DNA of 64,000 bases from Candidatus Bathyarchaeota archaeon (GTDB lineage: Archaea; Thermoproteota; Bathyarchaeia; 40CM-2-53-6): positions 55,053 through 119,052 of the forward strand of contig VBBN01000036.1 in the NCBI GenBank assembly GCA_005888735.1, written 5' to 3'. Below the pieces are notes generated by a model. That model saw nothing but the letters and a program-made list of their open reading frames with translations, ran no database searches and was not told the origin of the DNA. Shown piece by piece: positions 9,085-17,180 of the stretch (its first letter is position 1; each line of letters starts with the position of its first letter). Position numbers and translations under genes: made by a program.

Positions 9085-9254
9085 TGGTGGGGCCGGTGGG
9101 ATTTGAACCCACGACCTCTGGCCCCGATTTTGTCGGAGTCGCCAGCGCCCCAGGGTCACCGTCCTTTGAAGGACTCTGGTATCCTCTGGGCGGGGCTCGA
9201 TCCCCTTGACCAAGCTAGACGAATAGGCATGTCTATGTTTAGACACTCGGCCCC
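9085..9254 (-). tRNA. Interrupted tRNA gene, probably tRNA-Pro(CGG), with several short introns
   Basis: The 3' end is clear: T arm GTGGG-TTCAAAT-CCCAC, acceptor strand CGGCCCC, A, and an encoded CCA (9085-9112). The matching acceptor 5' strand GGGGCCG is found 150 bases away (9248-9254), and a typical D-arm block GTCTAGCTTGGTCA lies at 9220-9207. A continuous tRNA would need about 77 bases, so about 90 are extra. They fold as small hairpins: 9230-9245, 9192-9205, 9161-9174 and 9122-9138. The last sits in the anticodon arm with three-base bulges around a four-pair helix, as expected for a bulge-helix splice site; removing it as drawn gives loop CTCGGGG, anticodon CGG. Exact intron borders and isotype are inferred and uncertain. 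Confidence 0.72.
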
Positions 9255-9515
9255 ATCTAAGATGCTCGGTCGAAGGCTTGAGGTGGATTGGTCGAGTTAA
9301 GGTTTTTCCAACAACAGTCCTCAGATTTTACAAGTTCGTAGGTCTTGCCTAGCGGAGGCTCCCGTTCGAAGCCTTGTTCTTTTCACGAAGTGCTCAGGCT
9401 GCCCTCCGAGTACTGCTTCTGCAGAAATTCCTCCATACTTGGCGGAGGTCTGGTCCTAGTGGAAGGAAACAGAGTCATTGTCAGGTTGATATCCATTCAT
9501 TAATGACTGAGGCCA

Positions 9516-9941
9516 ATGTCTGCCCCGTTGAACTCTACGACTCTCTCTAGGCATACTTGGGTTATTACGGAAGGCAGAGTGCTCTACACCCGAAACGAAA
9601 TTAAGGCGCCCCCTGAGTTGGGAAAGAGAACATGTTCAGGCCCTACTAACGTGCTTGACGACATAGCAAACGTTGTAAATTCCTTTCCTGTAGGACTGAC
9701 TTCTGCGGGCGTATTTTGGCTTTCCTTTTTCTCTTTGCCCATCAATAATCCAAGAATCGGCATCGTTGAATATCCTCTTTCTGCATTCCTACTACCAATA
9801 TCGCTTGCGCCGCTAATTCTCGTTACTCTTAGGTCGCGCACTAGAGGAGCATTCCTGGCTGGTGGCCTTGTAGGGGCACTAGCCGTCATTGTGTTCTATG
9901 TTTTCGTGGCAATAATCTCGTCCGCCCTTAACGAAATATGA
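9516..9941 (+). CDS. Hypothetical membrane protein
   Basis: Not recognised. 141 residues: a polar N-terminal half of about 50 residues, then three hydrophobic stretches (about 55-73, 84-103, 112-135) with short loops, the C-terminus ending SALNEI. The ATG at 9516 is preferred. No neighbours in the same operon; it sits between the tRNA and a decayed pilin-like fragment, in a gene-poor stretch that may be accessory DNA. Confidence 0.5.
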   Translation: MSAPLNSTTLSRHTWVITEGRVLYTRNEIKAPPELGKRTCSGPTNVLDDIANVVNSFPVGLTSAGVFWLSFFSLPINNPRIGIVEYPLSAFLLPISLAPLILVTLRSRTRGAFLAGGLVGALAVIVFYVFVAIISSALNEI

Positions 9942-10101
9942 AAATCGATTCCGAGCGCGACAGGACGCGGTAATTATGCCAACCCACTCCGTCGGCTCGC
10001 TGCTCCTTTCGGACTAGCGTTCGGAATCACTTTCTTACGAATGACATACGGTTCTCTCCGACTGACTGGTTCTTGGGTTGGCTGGCAGGTGAGATTTCTA
10101 A

Positions 10102-10471
10102 TTGGGCTGTGAAAAAATGCGGGTCGAAGCTATGGGCTTGGCGGCACAGGCCTTCGAAGCGGCATTTGAGGCCGTAGTCCCAGATGCGTCTTTTGAAGGT
10201 GCTACACGGCTCAACAAATACACTGCCTTCCTCTACATCAGGAATCATGGCCGGAAAGGGCTCCGAATCGTTAGGTATTCTATTGACATGTTTGAGCTGG
10301 TCATACGTCCACCTTTGATAGTCGCTCCTGGTGCCTTAGCCTGGCTATCCATAACTCGTGACTTGTCATACGGCACAGAGTTAGAGCAAGACAGGAGAAC
10401 ATGAGATTACTGTTTGGGACGAGAGCGGGTGGGCGTTCACCTTTCCCTCAGAATCTAACTTCTTCAATTGA
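10102..10471 (+). pseudogene. Frameshifted pilin-like beta-sandwich fragment
   Basis: Frame one (10102-10404) contains LYIRNHGRKGLRIVRYS followed by VAPGALAWLSITRDLSYG; a second frame then continues with HEITVWDESGWAFTFP to a stop at 10471. Joined, this reads like the C-terminal sandwich of archaeal pilin or flagellin-like proteins (asparagine-histidine-glycine strand, a PG turn, then a final strand ending in G-x-x-F). The reading frame changes near 10380, and the hydrophobic N-terminal helix expected of a pilin is missing. I see this as a remnant, though a sequencing error could account for the shift. The 210 bases after it show nothing I can name. Confidence 0.45.
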
Positions 10472-10684
10472 ACCGTCAGGTTGCCAAGGGTTCTGCATAG
10501 TGCCGTTCGCAGGCCTCTAACGCTCATCCACCTGCAGTCATTCGACGATAATTTTGTCTTTCTTACTCGACGTTGCCACCGAGAATCACGCCCGGTTGGC
10601 GTCTTCGAATCTTTGGAAAGTTACTGTGGGAGAGGAGGCTCTTGCAATCTTTGTCGATGCTGGTTCATTGACTCCGGCCGATGC

Positions 10685-11179
10685 TCAGTGGGGCTGTCTT
10701 GCGTAGGCCGCTAGACCGCCGAGCCCACTTACGAGTAGGAGAATCGAGATAGGGAAGACAGGGAAAAGGAGCAACGACGACACAACTCTGTCGACCGGAA
10801 TGTTCAACGTAGCGGTAAAGAATTGCGACTCCAAACGTATCCTAGAAAGGTTCTCCCCTCTTGCGGCGAGCTCTAATGCTCGCGTGTAGAATATTCCGAT
10901 AATGAACGTTGCCATGCTTCCAAGAATGAGAAGCCCGCCACCGGCTCTAGGGTATCGGCTGATCATGAGTCCTCCAGCAACTAGCGTCACGAACGCGATT
11001 GTAACTTGAGTTAGCATTAGATTCTGCGCCTGCGTCGCGCTAAGTCTTAGCGCAGCGGGAAGGTTGTACCCGAAGAGGGCCCAGGCTATAGCCAGAAGAC
11101 TGGCGAATATGCCGAGAGCTCCTGATAGTATTGCCCTATGATGCCTTGGCACACTAGGTTGGACCAATTCCTTCACCAT
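10685..11179 (-). CDS. Four-helix membrane protein, unknown
   Basis: 164 residues with four hydrophobic segments (about 17-38, 53-73, 80-101, 132-158) and a polar loop before the last (ENLSRIRLESQF). No family recognised. Starts with ATG at 11179, six bases after the asparagine-synthetase-like gene ends, so the two are probably cotranscribed; a functional link is not evident from sequence. Confidence 0.65.
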   Translation of the reverse strand: MVKELVQPSVPRHHRAILSGALGIFASLLAIAWALFGYNLPAALRLSATQAQNLMLTQVTIAFVTLVAGGLMISRYPRAGGGLLILGSMATFIIGIFYTRALELAARGENLSRIRLESQFFTATLNIPVDRVVSSLLLFPVFPISILLLVSGLGGLAAYARQPH

Positions 11180-11185
11180 CGCTTA

Positions 11186-12574
11186 CTAGGTTGGCGTAGA
11201 ATAAACCTGTCGGGAAGGGAGATATCTTCGTAGGAACTCCACGACTGTGATGCCTTGACGCTTCGCTTCGTTCACCAGAACTCTGTTGATCCCTGTTGAG
11301 TATTGGAAGGCCTTCTTTGGCCGCTCAACAATACTCCTTGGGAGCCCCCAGTTCTCTGCAAGTCTCCTGAGAATGTACTTTCTAACGACGTTTTCTCCTT
11401 CGACCTTGACTTTCAGCGACGTTGGGAGACTCAGGGCGTACTGCACAAGCGGGAGATACGCAAATGGGCAGACGAGTTCGAGACCCAGCGAGACAGCGAC
11501 CTTGTCACCGGGCTCAAAGTCATTGTTACTTGCCGCTAAGACGCTATTCCACATTTCCTCACCGACCAATTCAAAGGGGCCTTCGATTGCTCTTCTTTCA
11601 AATCTCGCATATCCCCCGAACAGTTCGTCGCTCAACTGTCCCGCAACCACCGTGTCGACATCAAGTTCCCGTGCTTCGTAGCAAACGAAATGGAATGGGA
11701 CCGCTGTGGACACGACCATGGGGTCGAAGCTCTCCACCGTTTCTACGACCGAGGGCAATACGTCGAGAACTTCCTCTTCTGCGAGTTCTCGAGTCCTAAT
11801 CTTGAGTCCCATTGCCTTAGCGACCTGGGTCGCATGTTCCAGCTCTGGCTGTCCTTGTAGGCCCACGGTGATGAGTTCTGTGTGAAGTCGGATTTTCTTC
11901 ATGGTGTAGGCGGTAAGGCCACTGTCTATTCCTCCAGAGAACGAGACTGCTGACCCTTCTGGAACCGTCTTTGAGACCGATTCTAGAAAAAGCTGGCCAA
12001 CTCTTTCACTGGCAATCTCCTCAGCGATGCTCTCTGATGGTGGTCTTGCGAGTTTGTTGAGTCCTGAGACCATCTTTGTTGAGCCTTCAATTTTGAGAAG
12101 TTCACCTGTCGGGACTGGTTGAGGATCTAGCACGCCGATTCTAGCCAGAGCAACTTTCAGGCTCGCAAACGCGTATCGTCCTTTTTCGTCGGTGCCAAAG
12201 TACAACGGTTTCTGCCCTAGGACATCTCGTCCTGCAACAAGCCCGTCATGTCTGAACGCCAAGAAGGAGAAGGCCCCTGGAACCCCAAGGAGCGCGTCAA
12301 GCCTCTTGGGTTCAGCTTGAAGAAATCTACTGGCCTCTTCCTTCCCCCAGAAGTTGCCGTCGACAAGGATTGAATCGTCCACCGGCTCCTCATGCACCTT
12401 CGGTAGGTCCGATGAATGCTCACAGGCGCCCATAGCAACATTCTGGGATTGGCTAATCTTTGACGTGATAGTGTGGGTCACAGTACCACGCTTTTCCATG
12501 GCTGAGAGCATCTTCTCGACCGCATCCTCCACCTCCTCTTGGTTGGGTCCCGTAAGACCGCAGATTCCTGTCAA
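11186..12574 (-). CDS. Asparagine synthetase-like protein lacking the glutaminase cysteine
   Basis: 462 residues. The N-terminal half resembles the class II glutamine amidotransferase domain of AsnB and the C-terminal half its ATP-pyrophosphatase domain, with the PP-loop SFSGGIDSG (211-219) and a later GQLSDELFGGY block. Family members begin Met-Cys-Gly-Ile, and the cysteine is the glutaminase nucleophile; here the start is MTGICG, with Thr at that position. It therefore probably uses ammonia, or another amine donor, to amidate or ligate a carboxylate. It is also shorter than AsnB (about 550-620). Substrate is open: asparagine synthesis, or an amide bond in another metabolite. Divergent from purB across a shared promoter. 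Confidence 0.8.
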   Translation of the reverse strand: MTGICGLTGPNQEEVEDAVEKMLSAMEKRGTVTHTITSKISQSQNVAMGACEHSSDLPKVHEEPVDDSILVDGNFWGKEEASRFLQAEPKRLDALLGVPGAFSFLAFRHDGLVAGRDVLGQKPLYFGTDEKGRYAFASLKVALARIGVLDPQPVPTGELLKIEGSTKMVSGLNKLARPPSESIAEEIASERVGQLFLESVSKTVPEGSAVSFSGGIDSGLTAYTMKKIRLHTELITVGLQGQPELEHATQVAKAMGLKIRTRELAEEEVLDVLPSVVETVESFDPMVVSTAVPFHFVCYEARELDVDTVVAGQLSDELFGGYARFERRAIEGPFELVGEEMWNSVLAASNNDFEPGDKVAVSLGLELVCPFAYLPLVQYALSLPTSLKVKVEGENVVRKYILRRLAENWGLPRSIVERPKKAFQYSTGINRVLVNEAKRQGITVVEFLRRYLPSRQVYSTPT

Positions 12575-12605
12575 TTCCGAGCGCTCGTCGAAGAGGGCAA
12601 AAGCG

Positions 12606-12613
12606 GTTTAATA
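12606..12613. promoter_or_regulatory. Shared TATA region between purB and the asparagine-synthetase-like gene
   Basis: GTTTAATA on plus and CATATTAAAC on minus. On plus, 25-26 bases downstream is the ATG at 12634, implying a leaderless purB mRNA. On minus, transcription would start near 12585, just before the ATG at 12574. Confidence 0.5.
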
Positions 12614-12633
12614 TGATACGCGCTCTCTGCACT

Positions 12634-13983
12634 ATGGTTCAGAGATTGCCCATACTTCCTATTGACAGTGGCCGGTACGGTAGTCTGGAGATGAGGCGTA
12701 TTTTCGATGAGGAAAACAAACTTCAGAAGTGGCTTGATGTTGAAGCCGCGATTTCCGCGGCTCAAGCATACGTAGGTGACATTCCTAAGATTGCTGCCGA
12801 AGAAATAGCTCGAAACGCGAACACGAGGACCGTGACGCTTGAACGGTGTAAAGAGATTGAGAAGGAGATTCACCACGACCTGATGTCGATGGTTCGAGCT
12901 CTCTCCGAAGCCTGTTCGGGCGAGGGACGGAGGTTCGTCCACTACGGATTGACAAGCTACGACATCGAAGACACAGCCACAGGATTGCTGTTCAGGGAAG
13001 CGTTTCTGCTCCTGGGAAAGGAGCTTGAACAGCTAGAGAATAATCTCGAAAAAATGGTTCGAAAATACAAGAACACGCTTGCGGTCGCGCGGACCCATGG
13101 CCGTCACGCTGGCGTGATTACCTTCGGCCTCAAACTTGCCGTTTGGCTCGAAGAAGCTAGAAGGCACCAAGAGAGGCTCAAACAGGTCAAGTCGCGGGCT
13201 CTTGTCGGCAAAGTTCTCGGATTAGTGGGAAACGGTGCAGGCCTTGGCAAGAACGCCCTCAAAATTCAGGAAAGAGCGTTAGCAGGCTTGGGCCTAAAGC
13301 CTGCGGGTCTCGTAACACAAGTGGTCCAGCGAGACATTCACGCGGAAGTCGTCTGCTCCCTTGCTCTCCTAGCGGCGAGTCTTGACAAGTTTGCCACGGA
13401 GGTTCGGAACCTTCAAAGGACGGAAATCGGCGAGGTCATGGAGCCTTTCGATAGGGACAAGCAGGTCGGAAGTTCAGCATTACCCTCCAAGCGCAACCCG
13501 GAGCTTAGCGAGCGAGTCTCAAGCCTTGCCAAGCTAGAAAGGGGCCTGGTTACTCCTGCCCTAGAGAACATTCCACTATGGCATGAACGCGACTTGTCAA
13601 ACTCAGCCAGCGAGCGTTTCATCTTTCCAATGTCGTTCATCCTAACTGAAGAAATGCTTCGGCTTACGAACCGGATTCTATCCGGCCTCGAAGTCTTTCC
13701 AGACAACATGAAGCGCAACCTTGAGCTCTCTCAGGGTCTCTTGCTCGCTGAGAGAGTCGTGAACCAGCTTGTCGAAGCAGGAGTGCCGAGGCAAGACGCC
13801 CACGAAAGGGTCCGACGGCTAGCGATGAGGTCCTTTGACGAGAAACTTTCCTTCGCCAAAGTATTGCAGGAGGACAAAATCGTCGGAAAAAGGCTAACCT
13901 CCGCTCAGATTAGCGATGCTCTCGACTACGAGTCCTATCTCGGAGTCACCCAACGGTTAATCGGAATGGCCCTTCGAAAGTAG
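12634..13983 (+). CDS. purB: Adenylosuccinate lyase
   Basis: Splits adenylosuccinate to AMP and fumarate, and SAICAR to AICAR, in purine synthesis. The product has the family opening (PIDSGRYGS, MRRIFDEE), the TSYDIEDTA region, the catalytic-histidine region HGRHAG, and the signature loop GSSALPSKRNPE (about 279-290). The frame is open seven codons further upstream (12613), but I prefer the ATG at 12634: it lies one TATA spacing downstream and gives the usual N-terminus (449 residues). Cytosolic tetramer in known relatives. No purine neighbours. Confidence 0.95.
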   Translation: MVQRLPILPIDSGRYGSLEMRRIFDEENKLQKWLDVEAAISAAQAYVGDIPKIAAEEIARNANTRTVTLERCKEIEKEIHHDLMSMVRALSEACSGEGRRFVHYGLTSYDIEDTATGLLFREAFLLLGKELEQLENNLEKMVRKYKNTLAVARTHGRHAGVITFGLKLAVWLEEARRHQERLKQVKSRALVGKVLGLVGNGAGLGKNALKIQERALAGLGLKPAGLVTQVVQRDIHAEVVCSLALLAASLDKFATEVRNLQRTEIGEVMEPFDRDKQVGSSALPSKRNPELSERVSSLAKLERGLVTPALENIPLWHERDLSNSASERFIFPMSFILTEEMLRLTNRILSGLEVFPDNMKRNLELSQGLLLAERVVNQLVEAGVPRQDAHERVRRLAMRSFDEKLSFAKVLQEDKIVGKRLTSAQISDALDYESYLGVTQRLIGMALRK

Positions 13984-14057
13984 AGGAGTGGTCCCAACAA
14001 TTCTAGGGTAAGTCTTATTTTACCAGCTTTCCCTTGCGCGAACCTAAGTGATCGTGT

Positions 14058-14246
14058 TTGAGGGAAGCACAGCTGACCGTCGGGATGCTTCTGCTGTTCG
14101 GGGGGGCACTCATGGCCATCGCAGGTTCGACTCTGAACAGTCGGGCGAACATACCCTCGGCGACCTTGCTTCAGCTTCTTTACGTCGAAGTGATTGCGAC
14201 GATAATCTCCTTCGTCGGCGGCTACATGGTTATTCGAAACCGATAA
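14058..14246 (+). CDS. Small two-helix membrane protein
   Basis: 62 residues, two hydrophobic segments (about 6-25 and 39-58) with a short polar turn (NSRANIPS) and a positively charged end. TTG start at 14058. Convergent with rfcL, eight bases away. Unknown function; codon use looks coding, but it is short. Confidence 0.5.
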   Translation: MREAQLTVGMLLLFGGALMAIAGSTLNSRANIPSATLLQLLYVEVIATIISFVGGYMVIRNR

Positions 14247-14254
14247 TATCACCG

Positions 14255-15487
14255 CTACGGGTTATACTCTTCTTGGGAGAAGAGGTCGTCTAGCGGCTCC
14301 CTAAGGTCAAGCCAATCTGCGACTTTCTCGTATGCTTTCCCATCATGCTCATGAATGAACTCTATTACGGGCAAGTAGAGGCCGGCAGCACGCCGAGATG
14401 AGAGGTGGCACTTTGAGCCGAGTGCCTTGCCAAGTCCTTTCCTGAGTTCTCTCTTTCCACGGGTTCTGGACATGGCAGAAATACGCTGGGGAAATTTCAT
14501 GGCCACCCAGCCCTTCGAGGGTGTCCGCTTTGCAACAGCCACCCCTGCTGTCATGAGGTCGAGGGCGTAAGAAAGGAGGTGCCATGACTGAGTCTTCCTG
14601 ATTCTCGCGTAGAAGAGGTCTGCCCGGGAAAGCGCCTCCATGGCCTCTCCGAACTCTTTCGGATCCGTAATCTGGTATGGTGCATTTTCGAATATCCACT
14701 GAAACAGCATTTCATGGTCCACGTCAGACATGTTTGTTGCTCTCCTTGCGGAGGCCGCTGTCTTGCTGTTGAAGACGACTCTTAGGGCGTCAAAAATAGA
14801 CTCTGTCCTATCTCGCCACGACAGCCACTCGACTTGGCTCGTTCCAAGAGTCTTCCCAGGCCGGGCTAGCACTTGGAGATCGTTAGTTGTCGACCTCATG
14901 TCGCCACGGTTTTTCTCTATCAGCATCCGAAGCGCTTCCTCGTCGGCTGTCACTCGTTCCTTGCTGAGCAGGCTCTTGAGCAGGACCAATCCGTCACGCA
15001 AGCCGATGGGCTTCAACTCAATCAGCAAACACGCTTCTCTCAAGGGTCGAATCTTGGAGTCCCATGGATCGTTTGCCGTCAAGATAATAGGGAACCTGGA
15101 TTCTCTAGTGACCTGCAGTATAGCAGCGACGGCCCCATGGTCTTCTCGAAGGTTGATGCCGTCAACTTCGTCGAGTAGTATTAGCTTGCCATTTCCCACT
15201 AGCGTGGACTGAGTTGATGCTAAGCCTGCAATCTTGGAGAGTATTTCGCCGCTCCGCTTATCCGATGCGTTGATCTCTACTAGGTCCCAGCCCCGTTCCC
15301 TTGCAACAGTTTCCGAAACGACAGTCTTTCCCACACCTGGCGACCCGTAAAGTAGAACCGCAGCTTTAGTGGGCTTTCCTTTATTCCACGAATCAAGCCA
15401 CTGCTTGAGCTTGTCTATCGCTAGCTTGTTCCCGGCTATTTCCTGTGTCGTTTTCGGTCTATGCTTCACGGTCCAAGGTTCTGACAT
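14255..15487 (-). CDS. rfcL: Replication factor C large subunit
   Basis: Clamp-loader subunit that, with four RFC small subunits, loads PCNA onto primer ends. 410 residues: AAA+ module with Walker A YGSPGVGKT and Walker B LILLDEVDGI near the N-terminus, then the collar region. I chose the ATG giving MSEPWTVKHRPKT, the usual archaeal opening; an ATG three codons earlier is possible. It overlaps the end of rfcS by 29 bases, so the pair is translationally coupled. The C-terminal basic PCNA-interacting tail seen in some archaea is short or absent; the end (DDLFSQEEYNP) may serve as the PIP motif. Confidence 0.93.
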   Translation of the reverse strand: MSEPWTVKHRPKTTQEIAGNKLAIDKLKQWLDSWNKGKPTKAAVLLYGSPGVGKTVVSETVARERGWDLVEINASDKRSGEILSKIAGLASTQSTLVGNGKLILLDEVDGINLREDHGAVAAILQVTRESRFPIILTANDPWDSKIRPLREACLLIELKPIGLRDGLVLLKSLLSKERVTADEEALRMLIEKNRGDMRSTTNDLQVLARPGKTLGTSQVEWLSWRDRTESIFDALRVVFNSKTAASARRATNMSDVDHEMLFQWIFENAPYQITDPKEFGEAMEALSRADLFYARIRKTQSWHLLSYALDLMTAGVAVAKRTPSKGWVAMKFPQRISAMSRTRGKRELRKGLGKALGSKCHLSSRRAAGLYLPVIEFIHEHDGKAYEKVADWLDLREPLDDLFSQEEYNP

Positions 15488-16463
15488 GGGTCTCAATGCT
15501 GCCTTTCTGACTCGACGTCTCGGCTGCTAGTTTGGCGAGCAAAGCGCTCAACTGAACTTCTTCATCGCCTCCTTGGGCTAGTCGGAAGTCAGTCTCTCCT
15601 ATCGCTTCGATGAGGCTAACTCTGCGTCTCTCAGGAATAGCCAGGCGAAATACTTCTGAGTGTAGCTGCCGGACTATCTCGGACCCGGATATCCCGTACT
15701 TGACGAGCAGAGCGCGTAATTCTTCCCTCGCCTTGATGAAGTCGCCCTTAATGGCGTGGTTAAGCATGGCTTGAACATCTGTTGGCTTGGCCCTTCCAAC
15801 TACTTGGTAGACTGCTTCCTCAGAGATACTTCTTGACAATGAGGAGGCGGCCTGGAGGGTGTTGATACCCTTCCTAAGGTCTCCTTCAGAGACCTCAACG
15901 ATCGATTTGAGCCCGTCTGGCGAGATCTTCAAACCTTCCTTCTTGGCAATGTCACCAAGATAATCCAAGATTTTCTCTTCAGGCAGAGGTGTGAATCGGA
16001 ATAGTGCGCACCTAGACTGGATTGGCTCAATTATTCGGCCTGAGTAGTTGCAGCAGAGAACAAACCTGCATGTGTCAGTGTACTTCTCCATCGTCCGCCG
16101 CAATGCGTGTTGGGCGTCTCCAGTCATGTTGTCTGCTTCGTCGAGAACTAGGATCTTGAACGGAACCGCGCTGAGAGAAGCCATCCTGGCGAACTCTTTG
16201 ACTGTCGTGCGTATCACATCTATTCCTCGCTCATCGCTTGCATTGAGCTCCATGAACACGTCCTGGAACCTCCGACCAAAGAGGTCATGTGCGAGGCAAA
16301 GAGCGGCTGTCGTCTTACCTGTTCCCGGAGGGCCAGCGAACAGACAGTGTGGCATCGTGGCGTTCTTGATGAACTCCCTGAGCCTAGCGACAATCTCCTC
16401 TTGATCTTGGATTTCATCTAGAGTCTTGGGCCGGTACTTCTCTGTCCACAGAGCGGCTTCCAT
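15459..16463 (-). CDS. rfcS: Replication factor C small subunit
   Basis: 334-residue AAA+ clamp-loader subunit. Walker A GPPGTGKT (44-51), Walker B LDEADNM (near 108) and the SRC arginine-finger motif (near 150) are all intact, as is the RYRPK-type opening (TEKYRPKTLDEI). No intein, although archaeal rfcS often carries them. First gene of the rfcS-rfcL pair; divergent from GINS-mcm, so the replication genes share one intergenic region of about 130 bases. Confidence 0.95.
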   Translation of the reverse strand: MEAALWTEKYRPKTLDEIQDQEEIVARLREFIKNATMPHCLFAGPPGTGKTTAALCLAHDLFGRRFQDVFMELNASDERGIDVIRTTVKEFARMASLSAVPFKILVLDEADNMTGDAQHALRRTMEKYTDTCRFVLCCNYSGRIIEPIQSRCALFRFTPLPEEKILDYLGDIAKKEGLKISPDGLKSIVEVSEGDLRKGINTLQAASSLSRSISEEAVYQVVGRAKPTDVQAMLNHAIKGDFIKAREELRALLVKYGISGSEIVRQLHSEVFRLAIPERRRVSLIEAIGETDFRLAQGGDEEVQLSALLAKLAAETSSQKGSIETHVRTLDREA

Positions 16464-16570
16464 CAGTTTCAGCCATGTTCAGGAGCCCCTGGCTTATAGA
16501 ATAGTTCTTTCGCGCACCTCTCTACACTAATTATTCCAAGTATTGGGACGGATTCATTCGTCAGAATTCC

Positions 16571-16576
16571 TTTATG
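16571..16576 (+). promoter_or_regulatory. TATA box for the GINS-MCM-helicase operon
   Basis: TTTATG about 23-25 bases before the GTG at 16596, suggesting a leaderless transcript. Confidence 0.4.
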
Positions 16577-16595
16577 GAATGGTCCACGGTCTGAC

Positions 16596-17180
16596 GTGAA
16601 CCGCGGGGCGAGAGAACTGGAAGAAGAACCATCCGTAGTCGAAATGATCGACACAGAGTTCGAAAACTCGCCTTCAAGGATTACCATACTACGAGACTTT
16701 CCTGAAACAAGAATCGTCGACCGAGTTCTGGGACCCTATCGAATCGGGCATGAAGTAGAGCTGCCATTTTGGATTGCCCAGCATCTGGTCAAGATGGGGT
16801 ATGCCAAGTTCCGAGAGGACGAGCAACTCACCCTGAACGTCCTCTCCACCACTCACTACAAGGAGACCCTTCCCGCTTCACGTCAGGTACCCAAGCTGTC
16901 CCGTTCCTTCTACTTTCAGGTCCGACGCCTCCTGAGAGAACTCAAGAGCCAAGAAGCCAAGGACAGAAACAAGGCTCGGGACCTCGACAAGGCGCTGGCG
17001 CTCGCGCGAGACATAGTGAACATCAGAGTCAAGAAGATCGCCTCTCTAAGTGCTTCAGGGGAGCAAACGACCGAGCTGACTTCCAACCTGACGGCTGAGG
17101 AGCAGGTTCTCTATGAAAGGATGCGACTCGCCGTCGAGAGCTGGCGAAAGGATATTCTCGGACGAGAGGAAGCGAGTTGA
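16596..17180 (+). CDS. GINS complex subunit, Gins23-like
   Basis: 194 residues. The N-terminal 80 residues carry the small beta (B) domain phrase GHEVELPFWIAQHLVKMGYA, followed by the helical A domain; this B-then-A order is typical of the PSF2/PSF3-like archaeal subunit (Gins23). GINS bridges MCM and other replisome parts in the CMG helicase, and here the gene is followed by mcm with a four-base overlap, which fits. GTG start at 16596, matching the TATA position; an internal ATG at codon 17 is an alternative. Confidence 0.85.
   Translation: MNRGARELEEEPSVVEMIDTEFENSPSRITILRDFPETRIVDRVLGPYRIGHEVELPFWIAQHLVKMGYAKFREDEQLTLNVLSTTHYKETLPASRQVPKLSRSFYFQVRRLLRELKSQEAKDRNKARDLDKALALARDIVNIRVKKIASLSASGEQTTELTSNLTAEEQVLYERMRLAVESWRKDILGREEAS

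Noticed and set aside
9073..9300. 75-residue reading frame on the plus strand
   Set aside because: It is the antisense of the interrupted tRNA gene and shows no protein features.
10481..10714. 77-residue plus-strand frame
   Set aside because: Cys/Arg/Ser-rich composition with no motif, overlaps the end of a membrane gene; likely chance.
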